A DNA stretch of 64,000 bases from Streptomyces sp. 3214.6 (GTDB taxonomy: Bacteria; Actinomycetota; Actinomycetes; Streptomycetales; Streptomycetaceae): positions 4,588,001-4,652,000 of the forward strand of contig NZ_LT670819.1 of NCBI RefSeq assembly GCF_900129855.1, written 5' to 3'. Positions 16,492 to 24,665 of this stretch are shown here, piece by piece. The position numbers and the translations under genes were made by a program. Positions within the stretch are counted from its first letter, which is position 1. Each line of letters opens with the position of its first letter. Below the pieces are notes generated by a model. That model saw only the letters and a list, made by a program, of their open reading frames with translations. It was not told where the DNA came from and made no database searches.

Positions 16492-17340
16492 ATGACCGAC
16501 ACGAACGACACGAACGACACGATCGTGGTGACCGGTGCGACCGGGAACGTCGGACGCGCGCTGGTGCGGATGCTGTCCGAGGCCGGGGTGCCCGTGACGG
16601 CCGTCGCCCGCGCCGTCACCGACGCCGACGTGCCGGCCGGGGTGCGGGCGGTGCCCGCCGATCTGGCCGAACCGGCCGGGCTGCGGGCCGCGTTCGAGGG
16701 AGCGCGGGCGCTGTTCCTGCTGGTGGCGGGCGAGGACCCGCACGGCGTCCTGGCCGAGGCGAAGTCCGCCGGGATCCGCCGGGTCGTACTGCTGTCCTCG
16801 CAGGGCGCGCAGACCCGCCCGCAGGCGTACGGGCACCCACGCCGCTTCGAGGACGCCGTACGGGAGTCGGGGCTCGACTGGACGGTCCTGCGGTCGGGCG
16901 GGATGGCGACCAACGCGTTCGCCTGGGCCGAGTCGATCCGCGCCCGACGGGAGGCGGCGGCGCCGTTCGGTGACGTCGGCCTGCCGTTCGTCGACCCCGA
17001 CGACGTGGCCGCCGTCGCCGTCGCGGCCCTGCTCGGCGACGACCACCTGGGCGCCACCTACACGCTGACCGGCCCCGCGCCGACCACCCCGCGAGAGCGG
17101 GCCGCGGCCATCGCCGCCGCGCTGGGCGAACCGGTGCGCTTCACCGAGCAGACCCGGGAGGAGGCCCACGCGCTCATGGCGCGGTTCATGCCGCTGCCCG
17201 TGGTCGAGGGCACCCTCGCGATCCTGGGCGAGCCCACCGAGGACGAGCGGCGCCCGAGCCCGGACGTCGAACGCGTCCTGGCCCGGACCCCGGGCACCTT
17301 CGCCGCGTGGGCGGCGCGCAACGCCCCCGCCTTCCGCTGA
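16492..17340 (+). CDS. NAD(P)-binding NmrA-like reductase
   Basis: A 282-residue atypical short-chain dehydrogenase of the NmrA/NAD(P)H-azoreductase type. The Rossmann motif is VVTGATGNVGRALVRML (about 11-27). It lacks the classical catalytic YxxxK and has the family features RRVVLLSSQGAQ, DWTVLRSGG and FVDPDDVAAVAVAALL. It probably reduces quinones or azo compounds, or acts as a redox sensor. The ATG at 16492 has GACGGGGA about six bases upstream. It is controlled by the divergent TetR protein through two operators, so an electrophilic inducer is likely. Confidence 0.87.
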   Translation: MTDTNDTNDTIVVTGATGNVGRALVRMLSEAGVPVTAVARAVTDADVPAGVRAVPADLAEPAGLRAAFEGARALFLLVAGEDPHGVLAEAKSAGIRRVVLLSSQGAQTRPQAYGHPRRFEDAVRESGLDWTVLRSGGMATNAFAWAESIRARREAAAPFGDVGLPFVDPDDVAAVAVAALLGDDHLGATYTLTGPAPTTPRERAAAIAAALGEPVRFTEQTREEAHALMARFMPLPVVEGTLAILGEPTEDERRPSPDVERVLARTPGTFAAWAARNAPAFR

Positions 17341-17347
17341 GGCGCCG

Positions 17348-19153
17348 TCAGAAGACCGGCGAACCCGCCTGGGTCAGCTTCCAGTTGGCGGCGGCGAAGT
17401 CCGCCGGGTCGAGCGTCTTCTTCGCCGTCACGTAGTCGATCATCAGCTGGCGGATCTCGTTGGTGGAGCTGTAGGCGATGCCGGCGGTGGCGATGTGCGG
17501 GTAGCCGCTGCCACCGTTGGCCCGGTAGTTGTTGACGGCGACGACGAAGACCTGGTCGTCGGCGACGGCGGCGCCGTTGTAGGTGAGGTTCTTGATCCTC
17601 GACCCCTCCGCCTGCGCGATGTCGATGTCGTAGGAGACGCCCGCGGCGGTGTCGTACATGTAGTCCCAGAATTTGTTGGCGTTGGTGAGGGTCGCGGTGT
17701 CGACCGTCGTGCCCGCCGGGACCTGGTGGTAGTACTTCGCCGCGTACTCCAGGTAGTCCTTGAGCTGTGCGCCGGTGAGCTTCTTGCCGTACAGGGTGTT
17801 GTCGTAGATGTAGAGCCCGGCGATGTCCTTGATGGTGACGTCGCCTGCGGGGATGTCGGCGGTGCGGCTGAAGGGCGCGGCGACGGAGATGAGCGGGAGG
17901 GCCGCGTCCGCCGTCGACAGGCCCGCCTTGACCGTCTGCATCTGCACCTCGTGGATGAAGTCCATGATGGGGACGTCCTTCCAGCAGGACTCCGCCGCCG
18001 AGAGGTCGGCCGTGCAGGTGCCGACGGCCGTGTTGACGTACTTCACGACGAGTTCGTGGTCGGCCTCCAGGAGCTTCTTGATCTCCGGGTCCTCGTCCAC
18101 GGTGTTGGGGTTGAGGGTCTGCGCGGACTTGCCGACGACCTTCCAACGGCCGTGCTCCAGCTCGACCTCGAAGTCGAAGACGCTGAGGCGGTATCCCCAG
18201 CAGTACGGCTCCGAGAGGAGCACGTCCTCTCCCGTCTCGGCGTTCTTGACGGTGTACGACGGCACTTCCACATGCGTGTGGCCCACGAGGATCGCGTCGA
18301 TGCCGGGGACCTGCTCGGCGACGAGGTTGGACGCGTTCTCGACGTACGGAAGGGCGTCGCCGTAGGAGGAGGAGCCGTCGAGGCCGGAGTGGTCGGTGAG
18401 GAAGACGACGTCACAGCCGAGGGCGCGGAGCCGCGGGACGTACTTCTTCGCCTGCTCGACCAGGCCCGGGAAGACCATCTTCCCGCTGACGTTGTCCTTG
18501 TCCCAGATCGCGATGCCGGGGTTGGTCAGACCCAGGATGCCGACCTTGATGTCGGGGGCGCCCGGGACACAGATCCGCTTCACGGTGTACGGCGGGAACG
18601 CGGGGCGCAGCGTCTTCGCGTCGAGGGCGTTCGCCCCGAGCAGCGGGAAGTGACACTGCTGCTCGAACTTCCGCAGCACCTCGATGCCGTAGTTGAACTC
18701 GTGGTTGCCGAGGGCGGCGGCGTCGTAGCGCATGTGGTTCATGGCGACGGCCATCGGGTGCTTGACGCCCTTGCCGGTGATGGGCTCCACGCGCGCGAAG
18801 TAGTAGGCGAGGGAGGTGCCCTGGATGATGTCGCCGGCGTCGACGAGCAGGACGTGCTCCTCGCCCTTCGCCGCGCGCTGCTGCTTGACGAGCGTCGCGA
18901 CCCGGGCGACGCCGACGGAGTTGCCCTTGGCGTCGGAGTAGGCGGCGTCCTTGTAGTAGTCCCAGTCGAAGACGTGACTGTGCAGGTCGGTGGTGCCGAG
19001 GATGGAGAACGTCCAGGTACGGGGCGTCTTGGCAGGCTTACGGTCGGCCGCCTGGGCGGTGCCCGCCCCCACGGTCCCCGCGACGGCGACGGCCGCCCCG
19101 GTCACAGCCGACTTCTGCACGAACTCACGGCGGTTCAGGGGAGGAACGGGCAT
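17348..19153 (-). CDS. secreted bifunctional metallophosphatase/5'-nucleotidase
   Basis: A 601-residue UshA/YfkN-type enzyme, exported by the Tat pathway: the signal peptide has NRREFVQKSAVTGAAVAVAG and cleavage near AQAAD. The calcineurin-like metallophosphoesterase domain is at about 40-330, with metal ligands in TTDLHSH, LLVDAGD, GNHEFNYG, TDHSG and GHTHVEVPS. A 5'-nucleotidase C-terminal domain is at about 380-560. It releases phosphate and nucleosides from extracellular nucleotides. An AGGAGT site precedes the ATG at 19153. It ends 7 bases from the convergent NmrA-like gene. Confidence 0.93.
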   Translation of the reverse strand: MPVPPLNRREFVQKSAVTGAAVAVAGTVGAGTAQAADRKPAKTPRTWTFSILGTTDLHSHVFDWDYYKDAAYSDAKGNSVGVARVATLVKQQRAAKGEEHVLLVDAGDIIQGTSLAYYFARVEPITGKGVKHPMAVAMNHMRYDAAALGNHEFNYGIEVLRKFEQQCHFPLLGANALDAKTLRPAFPPYTVKRICVPGAPDIKVGILGLTNPGIAIWDKDNVSGKMVFPGLVEQAKKYVPRLRALGCDVVFLTDHSGLDGSSSYGDALPYVENASNLVAEQVPGIDAILVGHTHVEVPSYTVKNAETGEDVLLSEPYCWGYRLSVFDFEVELEHGRWKVVGKSAQTLNPNTVDEDPEIKKLLEADHELVVKYVNTAVGTCTADLSAAESCWKDVPIMDFIHEVQMQTVKAGLSTADAALPLISVAAPFSRTADIPAGDVTIKDIAGLYIYDNTLYGKKLTGAQLKDYLEYAAKYYHQVPAGTTVDTATLTNANKFWDYMYDTAAGVSYDIDIAQAEGSRIKNLTYNGAAVADDQVFVVAVNNYRANGGSGYPHIATAGIAYSSTNEIRQLMIDYVTAKKTLDPADFAAANWKLTQAGSPVF

Positions 19154-19248
19154 TCGGGACTCCTGGAACTGGAGAGGAAGGAAGACTGGCAACTACCCGC
19201 GTAGATGCTTGCCTTCCGCCAGTTACGGGCGTAACCGCGAACAGCCCA

Positions 19249-19280
19249 TGGGCCGGTCAAGGATGTCCAAGACCGGCCCA
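19249..19280 (-). terminator. hairpin downstream of purA
   Basis: A perfect 10-bp stem (TGGGCCGGTC and complement at 19271-19280) with a 12-base loop, starting 23 bases past the purA stop. It has no T run, as is common for Streptomyces terminators. Confidence 0.65.
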
Positions 19281-19302
19281 AGTCGACGTTCCGTCAGGTG
19301 AC

Positions 19303-20586
19303 TTACAGGAACGAGTTGATCTCGATCGTCTCGTCGCGGCCCGGGCCCACGCCGATCGCGGAGATCGGGGCGCCGGACATCTCCTCCAGCGCCTTCACAT
19401 ACGCCTGGGCGTTCTTCGGGAGGTCGGAGAACGACTTCGCCTTGGTGATGTCCTCGGACCAGCCGGGCAGGGTCTCGTAGACCGGCTTCGCGTGGTGGAA
19501 GTCGCTCTGGGAGTACGGGAGTTCCTCGACCCGCTTGCCGTCGATCTCGTACGCGACGCAGACCGGGATCTGCTCCCAGCCGGTGAGGACGTCGAGCTTC
19601 GTCAGGAAGAAGTCCGTCAGACCGTTGACGCGGGTCGCGTACCGCGCGATGACCGCGTCGAACCAGCCGCAGCGCCGGTCACGGCCGGTCGTCACGCCCC
19701 GCTCGCCACCGATGCGACGCAGCGCATCGCCGTCCTCGTCGAACAGCTCCGTCGGGAACGGGCCCGAGCCGACCCGGGTCGTGTACGCCTTCAGGATGCC
19801 GATGACCCTGCTGATCTTCGTCGGACCCACGCCCGCGCCCGTGCAGGCGCCGCCCGCGGTCGGGTTCGACGAGGTGACGAAGGGGTACGTGCCGTGGTCG
19901 ATGTCGAGGAGCGTGCCCTGACCGCCCTCGAAGAGGACGACCTTGTTCTCCTCCAGCGCCTGGTTCAGGACCAGCACCGTGTCGGTGACGTAGGGCGCCA
20001 GCTTCCCGGCGTAGCCGAGCAGCTCCTCCACCACCTGGTCGACGGCGATCGCGCGCCGGTTGTACAGCTTGGTGAGCAGCTGGTTCTTGGCGTCGAGCGC
20101 GGCCTCCACCTTCTGGGTGAGGATCGACTCGTCGTAGAGGTCCTGGACGCGGATGCCGACCCGGTTGATCTTGTCGGCATAAGTCGGACCGATCCCGCGC
20201 CCGGTGGTGCCGATCTTGCGCTTTCCGAGGAAGCGTTCCGTCACCTTGTCGACAGTCACGTTGTAGGGCGTGATGATGTGCGCGTTGCCGCTGATCAGCA
20301 GCTTCGACGTGTCGACGCCGCGCTCGTTCAGACCGCTCAGCTCGGAGAGCAGTACCGAGGGGTCGACGACGACACCGTTACCGATGACCGGCGTACAGCC
20401 GGGGGACAGGATTCCGGAAGGGAGAAGGTGGAGTGCGTACTTCTGATCGCCCACGACGACCGTGTGGCCGGCGTTGTTGCCACCTTGGTAGCGCACTACG
20501 TAGTCCACCGAGCCACCGAGCAGGTCGGTGGCCTTTCCCTTGCCTTCGTCACCCCACTGAGCACCGAGCAGCACAAGTGCGGGCAC
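19303..20586 (-). CDS. purA: adenylosuccinate synthase
   Basis: A 427-residue GTP-dependent ligase that converts IMP and aspartate to adenylosuccinate, the first AMP-specific step of purine synthesis. All signatures are present: the GAQWGDEGKGK P-loop at the N-terminus, GGNNAGHTV, TTGRGIGPTYADK, and the SSNPTAGG and TGRDRRCGWFD segments. The length is standard for bacteria. It uses GTG at 20586. Gene context (diacylglycerol-kinase-like gene divergent upstream) matches other Streptomyces. Confidence 0.98.
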   Translation of the reverse strand: MPALVLLGAQWGDEGKGKATDLLGGSVDYVVRYQGGNNAGHTVVVGDQKYALHLLPSGILSPGCTPVIGNGVVVDPSVLLSELSGLNERGVDTSKLLISGNAHIITPYNVTVDKVTERFLGKRKIGTTGRGIGPTYADKINRVGIRVQDLYDESILTQKVEAALDAKNQLLTKLYNRRAIAVDQVVEELLGYAGKLAPYVTDTVLVLNQALEENKVVLFEGGQGTLLDIDHGTYPFVTSSNPTAGGACTGAGVGPTKISRVIGILKAYTTRVGSGPFPTELFDEDGDALRRIGGERGVTTGRDRRCGWFDAVIARYATRVNGLTDFFLTKLDVLTGWEQIPVCVAYEIDGKRVEELPYSQSDFHHAKPVYETLPGWSEDITKAKSFSDLPKNAQAYVKALEEMSGAPISAIGVGPGRDETIEINSFL

Positions 20587-20713
20587 GCGCGTACACCCCT
20601 TCCGGGTGGGGCATGTCCAAGGTCAGGGGCGTACGCGGCAGTTCGTTCCACCGCGTGCACCGCGACCGTCTTCGGTCGCCAGTTGTCGGACCCGGATGCC
20701 CCGGAATAGACGA

Positions 20714-20741
20714 AGCCCCTGGCGCAATAGCGCAAGGGGCT
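20714..20741. other. hairpin between purA and the kinase-like gene
   Basis: A near-perfect inverted repeat: AGCCCCT, one mismatch, GCGC, loop AATA, GCGC, one mismatch, AGGGGCT. It sits 128 bases upstream of purA and 43 bases upstream of the divergent gene. It could be a terminator, an attenuator or a protein site; the sequence does not decide. Confidence 0.5.
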
Positions 20742-20783
20742 CTTGCACAAAGATGCTACCCGAGGAAGCGAGGCAGGACCGAG

Positions 20784-21776
20784 GTGGCGACTTCTCCGAC
20801 GTCCGATCAGCTGCTGGTGATCATCGATCCGGTCGCCCGAAGCATGGACGGGGAGTCCGTCCGAATCGCGAAAGACGTGCTCAGCGCGGGTGCGGCGAGT
20901 ACCAAGGTGTGCCTGCCCGAGGATCCGGAGGAATTCGCCCGGGTGCTGTCCCGGCGGGGCTCACGGCGGCCGGTGGTCGTCGGCGACGACCGTGCGCTGA
21001 ACCGCGCGGTGGCCCTGCTGCACCGGCAGCGGGCGCTGGCCGAATGTGTGCTGTCGGTGGTGCCCGTGGGCGCCTCGCTGAGCATCGCGCACGCCCTCGG
21101 GGTGCCCACGGGGGCCGTGGCGGCGGCCCGGGCCGCCCTGGACGGCGCCGAACGGCGGCTGGACGTGCTCGTGGACGACAGCGACGGGGTGGTGCTGGGC
21201 GCGCTCAGGATCCCACCGATACCACTCGCCCCACGCGACTCACGGGACGCCCGGGACACCCGGGACGAGCTGGAGGCGTCCGACGGGACTGACCGGACCG
21301 ACCGGACCGACTGGACCGACTGGACTCACGGGACCGATGGGGCGGCCCGGGCCGGCCGGGCGGAGGGCGCGGACGGGGCGGAGAGGCTCGTGCACGGCGG
21401 GCGGCACTGGCTGCGCACGTACCAGTCGCTCGTCCGCACCCTGGTGCCGTCGCGGCCCTCCTGCCTCTCCCCCGCCCCCGCCCCGCCCGGACCGGCCCGG
21501 CTGCGCATCGAGGTCGACGGCGTGACGCTGGTCGACCTCGACCAGCCGGTGGCGGCGGTCTCGGTGGCCCCGGGTCCCGCGGGCACGGCCGTCGTGACGG
21601 TACGGCCCCTGTCCCTGGGCGCGGAGGCGGCCCCCCTGGAGGCCAGGGGACGCACGGTGACCGTCTCGGGCGCGGACTTCCGCTACCGGGCGGACACGGC
21701 CGTCGCGGGGCCGGTACGGCGGCGGACGTGGACCGTGCGGGAGGGCGCGCTGGGGCTGATGCTGCCGGGCCGGTGA
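20784..21776 (+). CDS. diacylglycerol-kinase-like (DAGK catalytic domain) protein
   Basis: A 330-residue protein whose first 140 residues resemble the diacylglycerol kinase catalytic fold (LLVIIDPVARSMDGESVRIAKDVLSAG, RRPVVVGDDRALNRAVALLHR), but the GGDGT nucleotide motif is represented only by VVGDDRAL. It may thus be inactive or use a variant site. A low-complexity linker of TDR/TDW repeats follows at about 172-186. The C-terminal half is beta-rich (RLRIEVDGVTLVDLDQPV). The GTG start at 20784 has GGACCGAG nearby. It is divergent from purA, as in other Streptomyces. Confidence 0.75.
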   Translation: MATSPTSDQLLVIIDPVARSMDGESVRIAKDVLSAGAASTKVCLPEDPEEFARVLSRRGSRRPVVVGDDRALNRAVALLHRQRALAECVLSVVPVGASLSIAHALGVPTGAVAAARAALDGAERRLDVLVDDSDGVVLGALRIPPIPLAPRDSRDARDTRDELEASDGTDRTDRTDWTDWTHGTDGAARAGRAEGADGAERLVHGGRHWLRTYQSLVRTLVPSRPSCLSPAPAPPGPARLRIEVDGVTLVDLDQPVAAVSVAPGPAGTAVVTVRPLSLGAEAAPLEARGRTVTVSGADFRYRADTAVAGPVRRRTWTVREGALGLMLPGR

Positions 21777-21891
21777 CCGGGAAAATCCGGAGCGTCCGGC
21801 CGACGGACCTGGTTACGCTGCGCATCCGTTGACATGAACGCGCACGCGCTGCGGAGGCCGTGGACGCGCGCGCGGGCGAATGGGGGCCGCG

Positions 21892-22308
21892 ATGAGCCAG
21901 TACTACGAGGTGGACGGCGAGTCGGTGTGGAACCCGGCGACGAAGGCCTCCGAACTGTTCCTGGCGCATGTGCGCGTCTACGAGGAGTGGGTCGGCGTGC
22001 CATCGGGGTTCGGGCCGATGTGGAACGACGAGTGTCAGATCGACGTGCCGGTCTTCGAGGCGTTCGTGAACGCCGTGCTCGACCGGCACAACCGGACCAG
22101 CCACGCGATCATCAACGCCCTGTCCGACGGGTTCCTCGCCACGGTGCTGGCGCTCGCCGCGCGGATCGGCCTGGACATCCGCCTGCCGGAGCCGCCCGCC
22201 ACGCTCGACGGGTTCATGGCCGTGCAGGTGCCGCTCTCCTCGGACCCCGACCGCCCGGCCCGACTGCGCGCCCAGGTCTTGGAGCTGCAGCGCGCCATGC
22301 CCCGCTGA
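21892..22308 (+). CDS. DUF6086-like hypothetical protein
   Basis: A 138-residue soluble protein beginning MSQYYEVDGESVWNPATKASELFLAHVRVYEE. The opening (Tyr-rich, then WNP) and the WNDECQIDVPVFEAFVNAVLDRH segment match a Streptomyces family I recall as DUF6086, of unknown function. The ATG at 21892 follows a GGGGG run; ATG at 21880 is an alternative. It converges with eutC (18 bases apart). Confidence 0.65.
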   Translation: MSQYYEVDGESVWNPATKASELFLAHVRVYEEWVGVPSGFGPMWNDECQIDVPVFEAFVNAVLDRHNRTSHAIINALSDGFLATVLALAARIGLDIRLPEPPATLDGFMAVQVPLSSDPDRPARLRAQVLELQRAMPR

Positions 22309-22326
22309 GTCCGCACGCGGCGCCGG

Positions 22327-23124
22327 CTACTCCGGCAGCCCCTGCGTACCGAGGTTCTCGTCCTTCAGGTCCACCCCGCTGCGGCCCAGCTCACGAGCCC
22401 CCCGCAGCAGCGCGGCCAGCTTCGCCGCCGCCGTCTCGTAGGTCAGGCCCAGCGGGGGCCGGATGTTGGAGAGGCAGTTGCGGTCGGCGTCCGTCGTGAC
22501 GCCGGGCCGGGGCCGGTACGTCAGATACGCGCCCAGCGAGTCCGCCGCCGACATGCCGGGGCGTTCGCCGACGAGGACCACCACGGCGACGGCGCCCATG
22601 GCGTGCGCGACGTCGTCGCCGAGAGCCACCCGGGCCTGTTCCGCGAGGACGACGGGCGCCACCCGGGTGGGGTGCGGCAGCAACGCGGCCGTCGCCCGGA
22701 CCAGCGCCGCCGCGTGCTCGTGCACCGCCCGGCTGGAGAGCCCGTCGGCGACCACGAAGACGACGTCCCACCCGTCCGTGGGCAGATGGGCCCGGTCGAC
22801 GGGGTGCAGACGGCGGCCCAGATCGGGGCGCTGGAGGTAGGTGAGGCGGTCGGGGGCAGCGCTGCGGACCCGGATCACCGGCGTGCCGGTCAGCTCCGCC
22901 GCCACCGCGTCCGGGTCGAACGGCGAGTGCACCGCGTCCCGGGCGGCCGCGTGCGCGGCCTGGAGCTCCAGCCGGTGCCGGGTGGGCAGGGCACTGCCGG
23001 CCCGGCCCAGCCCGATGCGGGCCTGGGTGCGGCGGCGCAGGGCGGTCCACAACTCGCCGTCCGCTGTGGATACTTGAGCAGCCGGTGCCATCTGATCCAC
23101 CTGAGTCGCCTGGCTGTTCGTCAT
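22327..23124 (-). CDS. eutC: ethanolamine ammonia-lyase small subunit
   Basis: A 265-residue EutC. It contributes to adenosylcobalamin binding in the EutBC complex that splits ethanolamine to acetaldehyde and ammonia. It has the family segments TRRRTQARIGLGRAGSALPTRHRLE (read in two parts), VVFVVADGLSSRAVHEHA, VVLVGERPGMSAADSLGAYLTYRP and DADRNCLSNIRPPLGL. The ATG overlaps the eutB stop by 4 bases (ATGA), so the two subunits are translationally coupled. No microcompartment genes and no EutA reactivase are present. Confidence 0.95.
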   Translation of the reverse strand: MTNSQATQVDQMAPAAQVSTADGELWTALRRRTQARIGLGRAGSALPTRHRLELQAAHAAARDAVHSPFDPDAVAAELTGTPVIRVRSAAPDRLTYLQRPDLGRRLHPVDRAHLPTDGWDVVFVVADGLSSRAVHEHAAALVRATAALLPHPTRVAPVVLAEQARVALGDDVAHAMGAVAVVVLVGERPGMSAADSLGAYLTYRPRPGVTTDADRNCLSNIRPPLGLTYETAAAKLAALLRGARELGRSGVDLKDENLGTQGLPE

Positions 23125-24515
23125 GCCGCGAGCTCCCGTCCGATCGCCGTCAGCGGATGCGCCGTGCCGGACACCTCGCGGATGCCGCCGCGCTCGTCCA
23201 GCAGCCCGATCGACGCAAGCCACGTCTCGAACTCCGGCGCCGGGCGCAGCCCCAGCACCTCCCGCAGGTACAGCGCGTCGTGGTAGGAGGCCGACTGGTA
23301 GTTGAGCATGATGTCGTCGCCGCCCGGGGTGCAGATCACGAAGGACGCCCCGGCCACGCCGAGCATCGTCAGCATCGTGGCGATGTCGTCGTCATCGGCG
23401 TCGGCGTGGTTGGTGTAGCAGATGTCCAGGCCCATGGGCAGGCCGAGGAGCTTGCCGCAGAAGTGGTCCTCCAGGGCGGCGCGCAGGATCTGCCGGCCGT
23501 CGTAGAGGTACTCCGGGCCGATGAAGCCGACGACCGTGTTCACCAGCAGGGGGTCGTAGCGGCGGGCGACCGCGTACGCCCGCGCCTCGACCGTCTGCTG
23601 GTCCACTCCGTGATGCGCGTCGGCGGAGAGGGCGCTGCCCTGGCCCGTCTCGAAGTACATGACGTTCTGCCCGACCGTTCCGCGCCCCAGCCCCCGCGCC
23701 GCTTCGTGCGCCTCGTCGAGCAGCCCGAGGGTCACCCCGAAGGAGGCGTTCGCGGCCTGGGTGCCCGCGACGGACTGGAAGACGAGGTCGACGGGGGCGC
23801 CCTGCTCCATGAGGCGGACGCTCGTGGTCACGTGGCAGAGCACGCAGGACTGGGTGGGGATCGCGTACCGGCCGATCACCTCGTCGAGCAGCTCCAGCAG
23901 GTCGCGTACGGCCCTGGGGCTGTCGGTGGCCGGGTTGATGCCGATCACCGCGTCGCCGGAGCCGAGGAGGAGGCCGTCGAGCAGGGCGGCCGCGACCCCC
24001 GCCGGATCGTCGGTGGGGTGGTTGGGCTGCAGCCGGGTGGCCAGGCGGCCGGGCAGGCCGATGGTCGACCGGAAGGCCGTGACCACCCGCACCTTCCTGG
24101 CCACGGCGACCAGGTCCGCGTTGCCCATGAGCTTGGAGACGGCCGCGACCATCTCCGGGGTGAGCCCGGGCGCCAGCGCGGCCAGCGTCACCGCGTCCGC
24201 CGCCTGAGACAGCAGCCACTCCCGCAGCTCCCCGACGGTCATGGCGGCGACCGGCGCGAAGGCGGCCGGGTCGTGGGTGTCGAGGATGAGGCGGGTGACG
24301 TCGTCGTCCTCGTAGGGGATGAGGGGTTCGGTCAGGAAGTCGGCCAGCGGCACCTCCGCCAGCGCCCAGCGTGCCGCGACCCGTTGCCGGGCGCTGTCCG
24401 CCGCGAGGCCGGCCAGGCGGTCGCCGGAGCGTTCGGGGCTCGCGGCGGCGAGCAGCCGGGCGAGCGAGTCGAAGCGGTGCCGCTCGCCGCCGAGGGTGGA
24501 GGTGTGCACGGTCAT
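23121..24515 (-). CDS. eutB: ethanolamine ammonia-lyase large subunit
   Basis: A 464-residue EutB, the catalytic TIM-barrel subunit of the B12-dependent lyase. It has recognisable segments VAAVSKLMGNADLV, NHPTDDPAGVAAALLDGLLLGSGDAVIGINPATD (in two parts) and CVLCHVTTSVRLMEQGAPVDLVFQSVAGTQAANASFGV (in parts). The ATG at 24515 gives the normal family length; the open frame continues 19 codons upstream without family similarity. It is the first gene of eutBC and is divergent from an APC permease that probably imports ethanolamine. Confidence 0.96.
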   Translation of the reverse strand: MTVHTSTLGGERHRFDSLARLLAAASPERSGDRLAGLAADSARQRVAARWALAEVPLADFLTEPLIPYEDDDVTRLILDTHDPAAFAPVAAMTVGELREWLLSQAADAVTLAALAPGLTPEMVAAVSKLMGNADLVAVARKVRVVTAFRSTIGLPGRLATRLQPNHPTDDPAGVAAALLDGLLLGSGDAVIGINPATDSPRAVRDLLELLDEVIGRYAIPTQSCVLCHVTTSVRLMEQGAPVDLVFQSVAGTQAANASFGVTLGLLDEAHEAARGLGRGTVGQNVMYFETGQGSALSADAHHGVDQQTVEARAYAVARRYDPLLVNTVVGFIGPEYLYDGRQILRAALEDHFCGKLLGLPMGLDICYTNHADADDDDIATMLTMLGVAGASFVICTPGGDDIMLNYQSASYHDALYLREVLGLRPAPEFETWLASIGLLDERGGIREVSGTAHPLTAIGRELAA

Positions 24516-24546
24516 GGCGGCGACGGTACGAGCCACGTGTTGCCGC

Positions 24547-24564
24547 CAGATTTCTAAAGGTCTG
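24547..24564. promoter_or_regulatory. palindrome in the eutB / permease intergenic region
   Basis: An 18-base degenerate palindrome starting CAGATTTCTA and ending GGTCTG, with outer CAGA/TCTG arms and a TA centre. It lies 32 bases upstream of eutB and 102 bases upstream of the permease. TTGACA follows at 24566-24571. It is a candidate operator or promoter element for the divergent unit. No B12 riboswitch box was seen in 24516-24665. Confidence 0.4.
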
Positions 24565-24665
24565 GTTGACAAGCATTTAACGTACCGACACCCTTGACCG
24601 ACTCATTCGGGCTACAGAGTTCCGGTCCAGCACACCAGCGGACGACCAGGAGAGGGGCCACCCCG

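Noticed and set aside
24516..24665. Possible B12 riboswitch upstream of eutBC
   Set aside because: The gap is only 150 bases and no conserved B12-box sequence was found.
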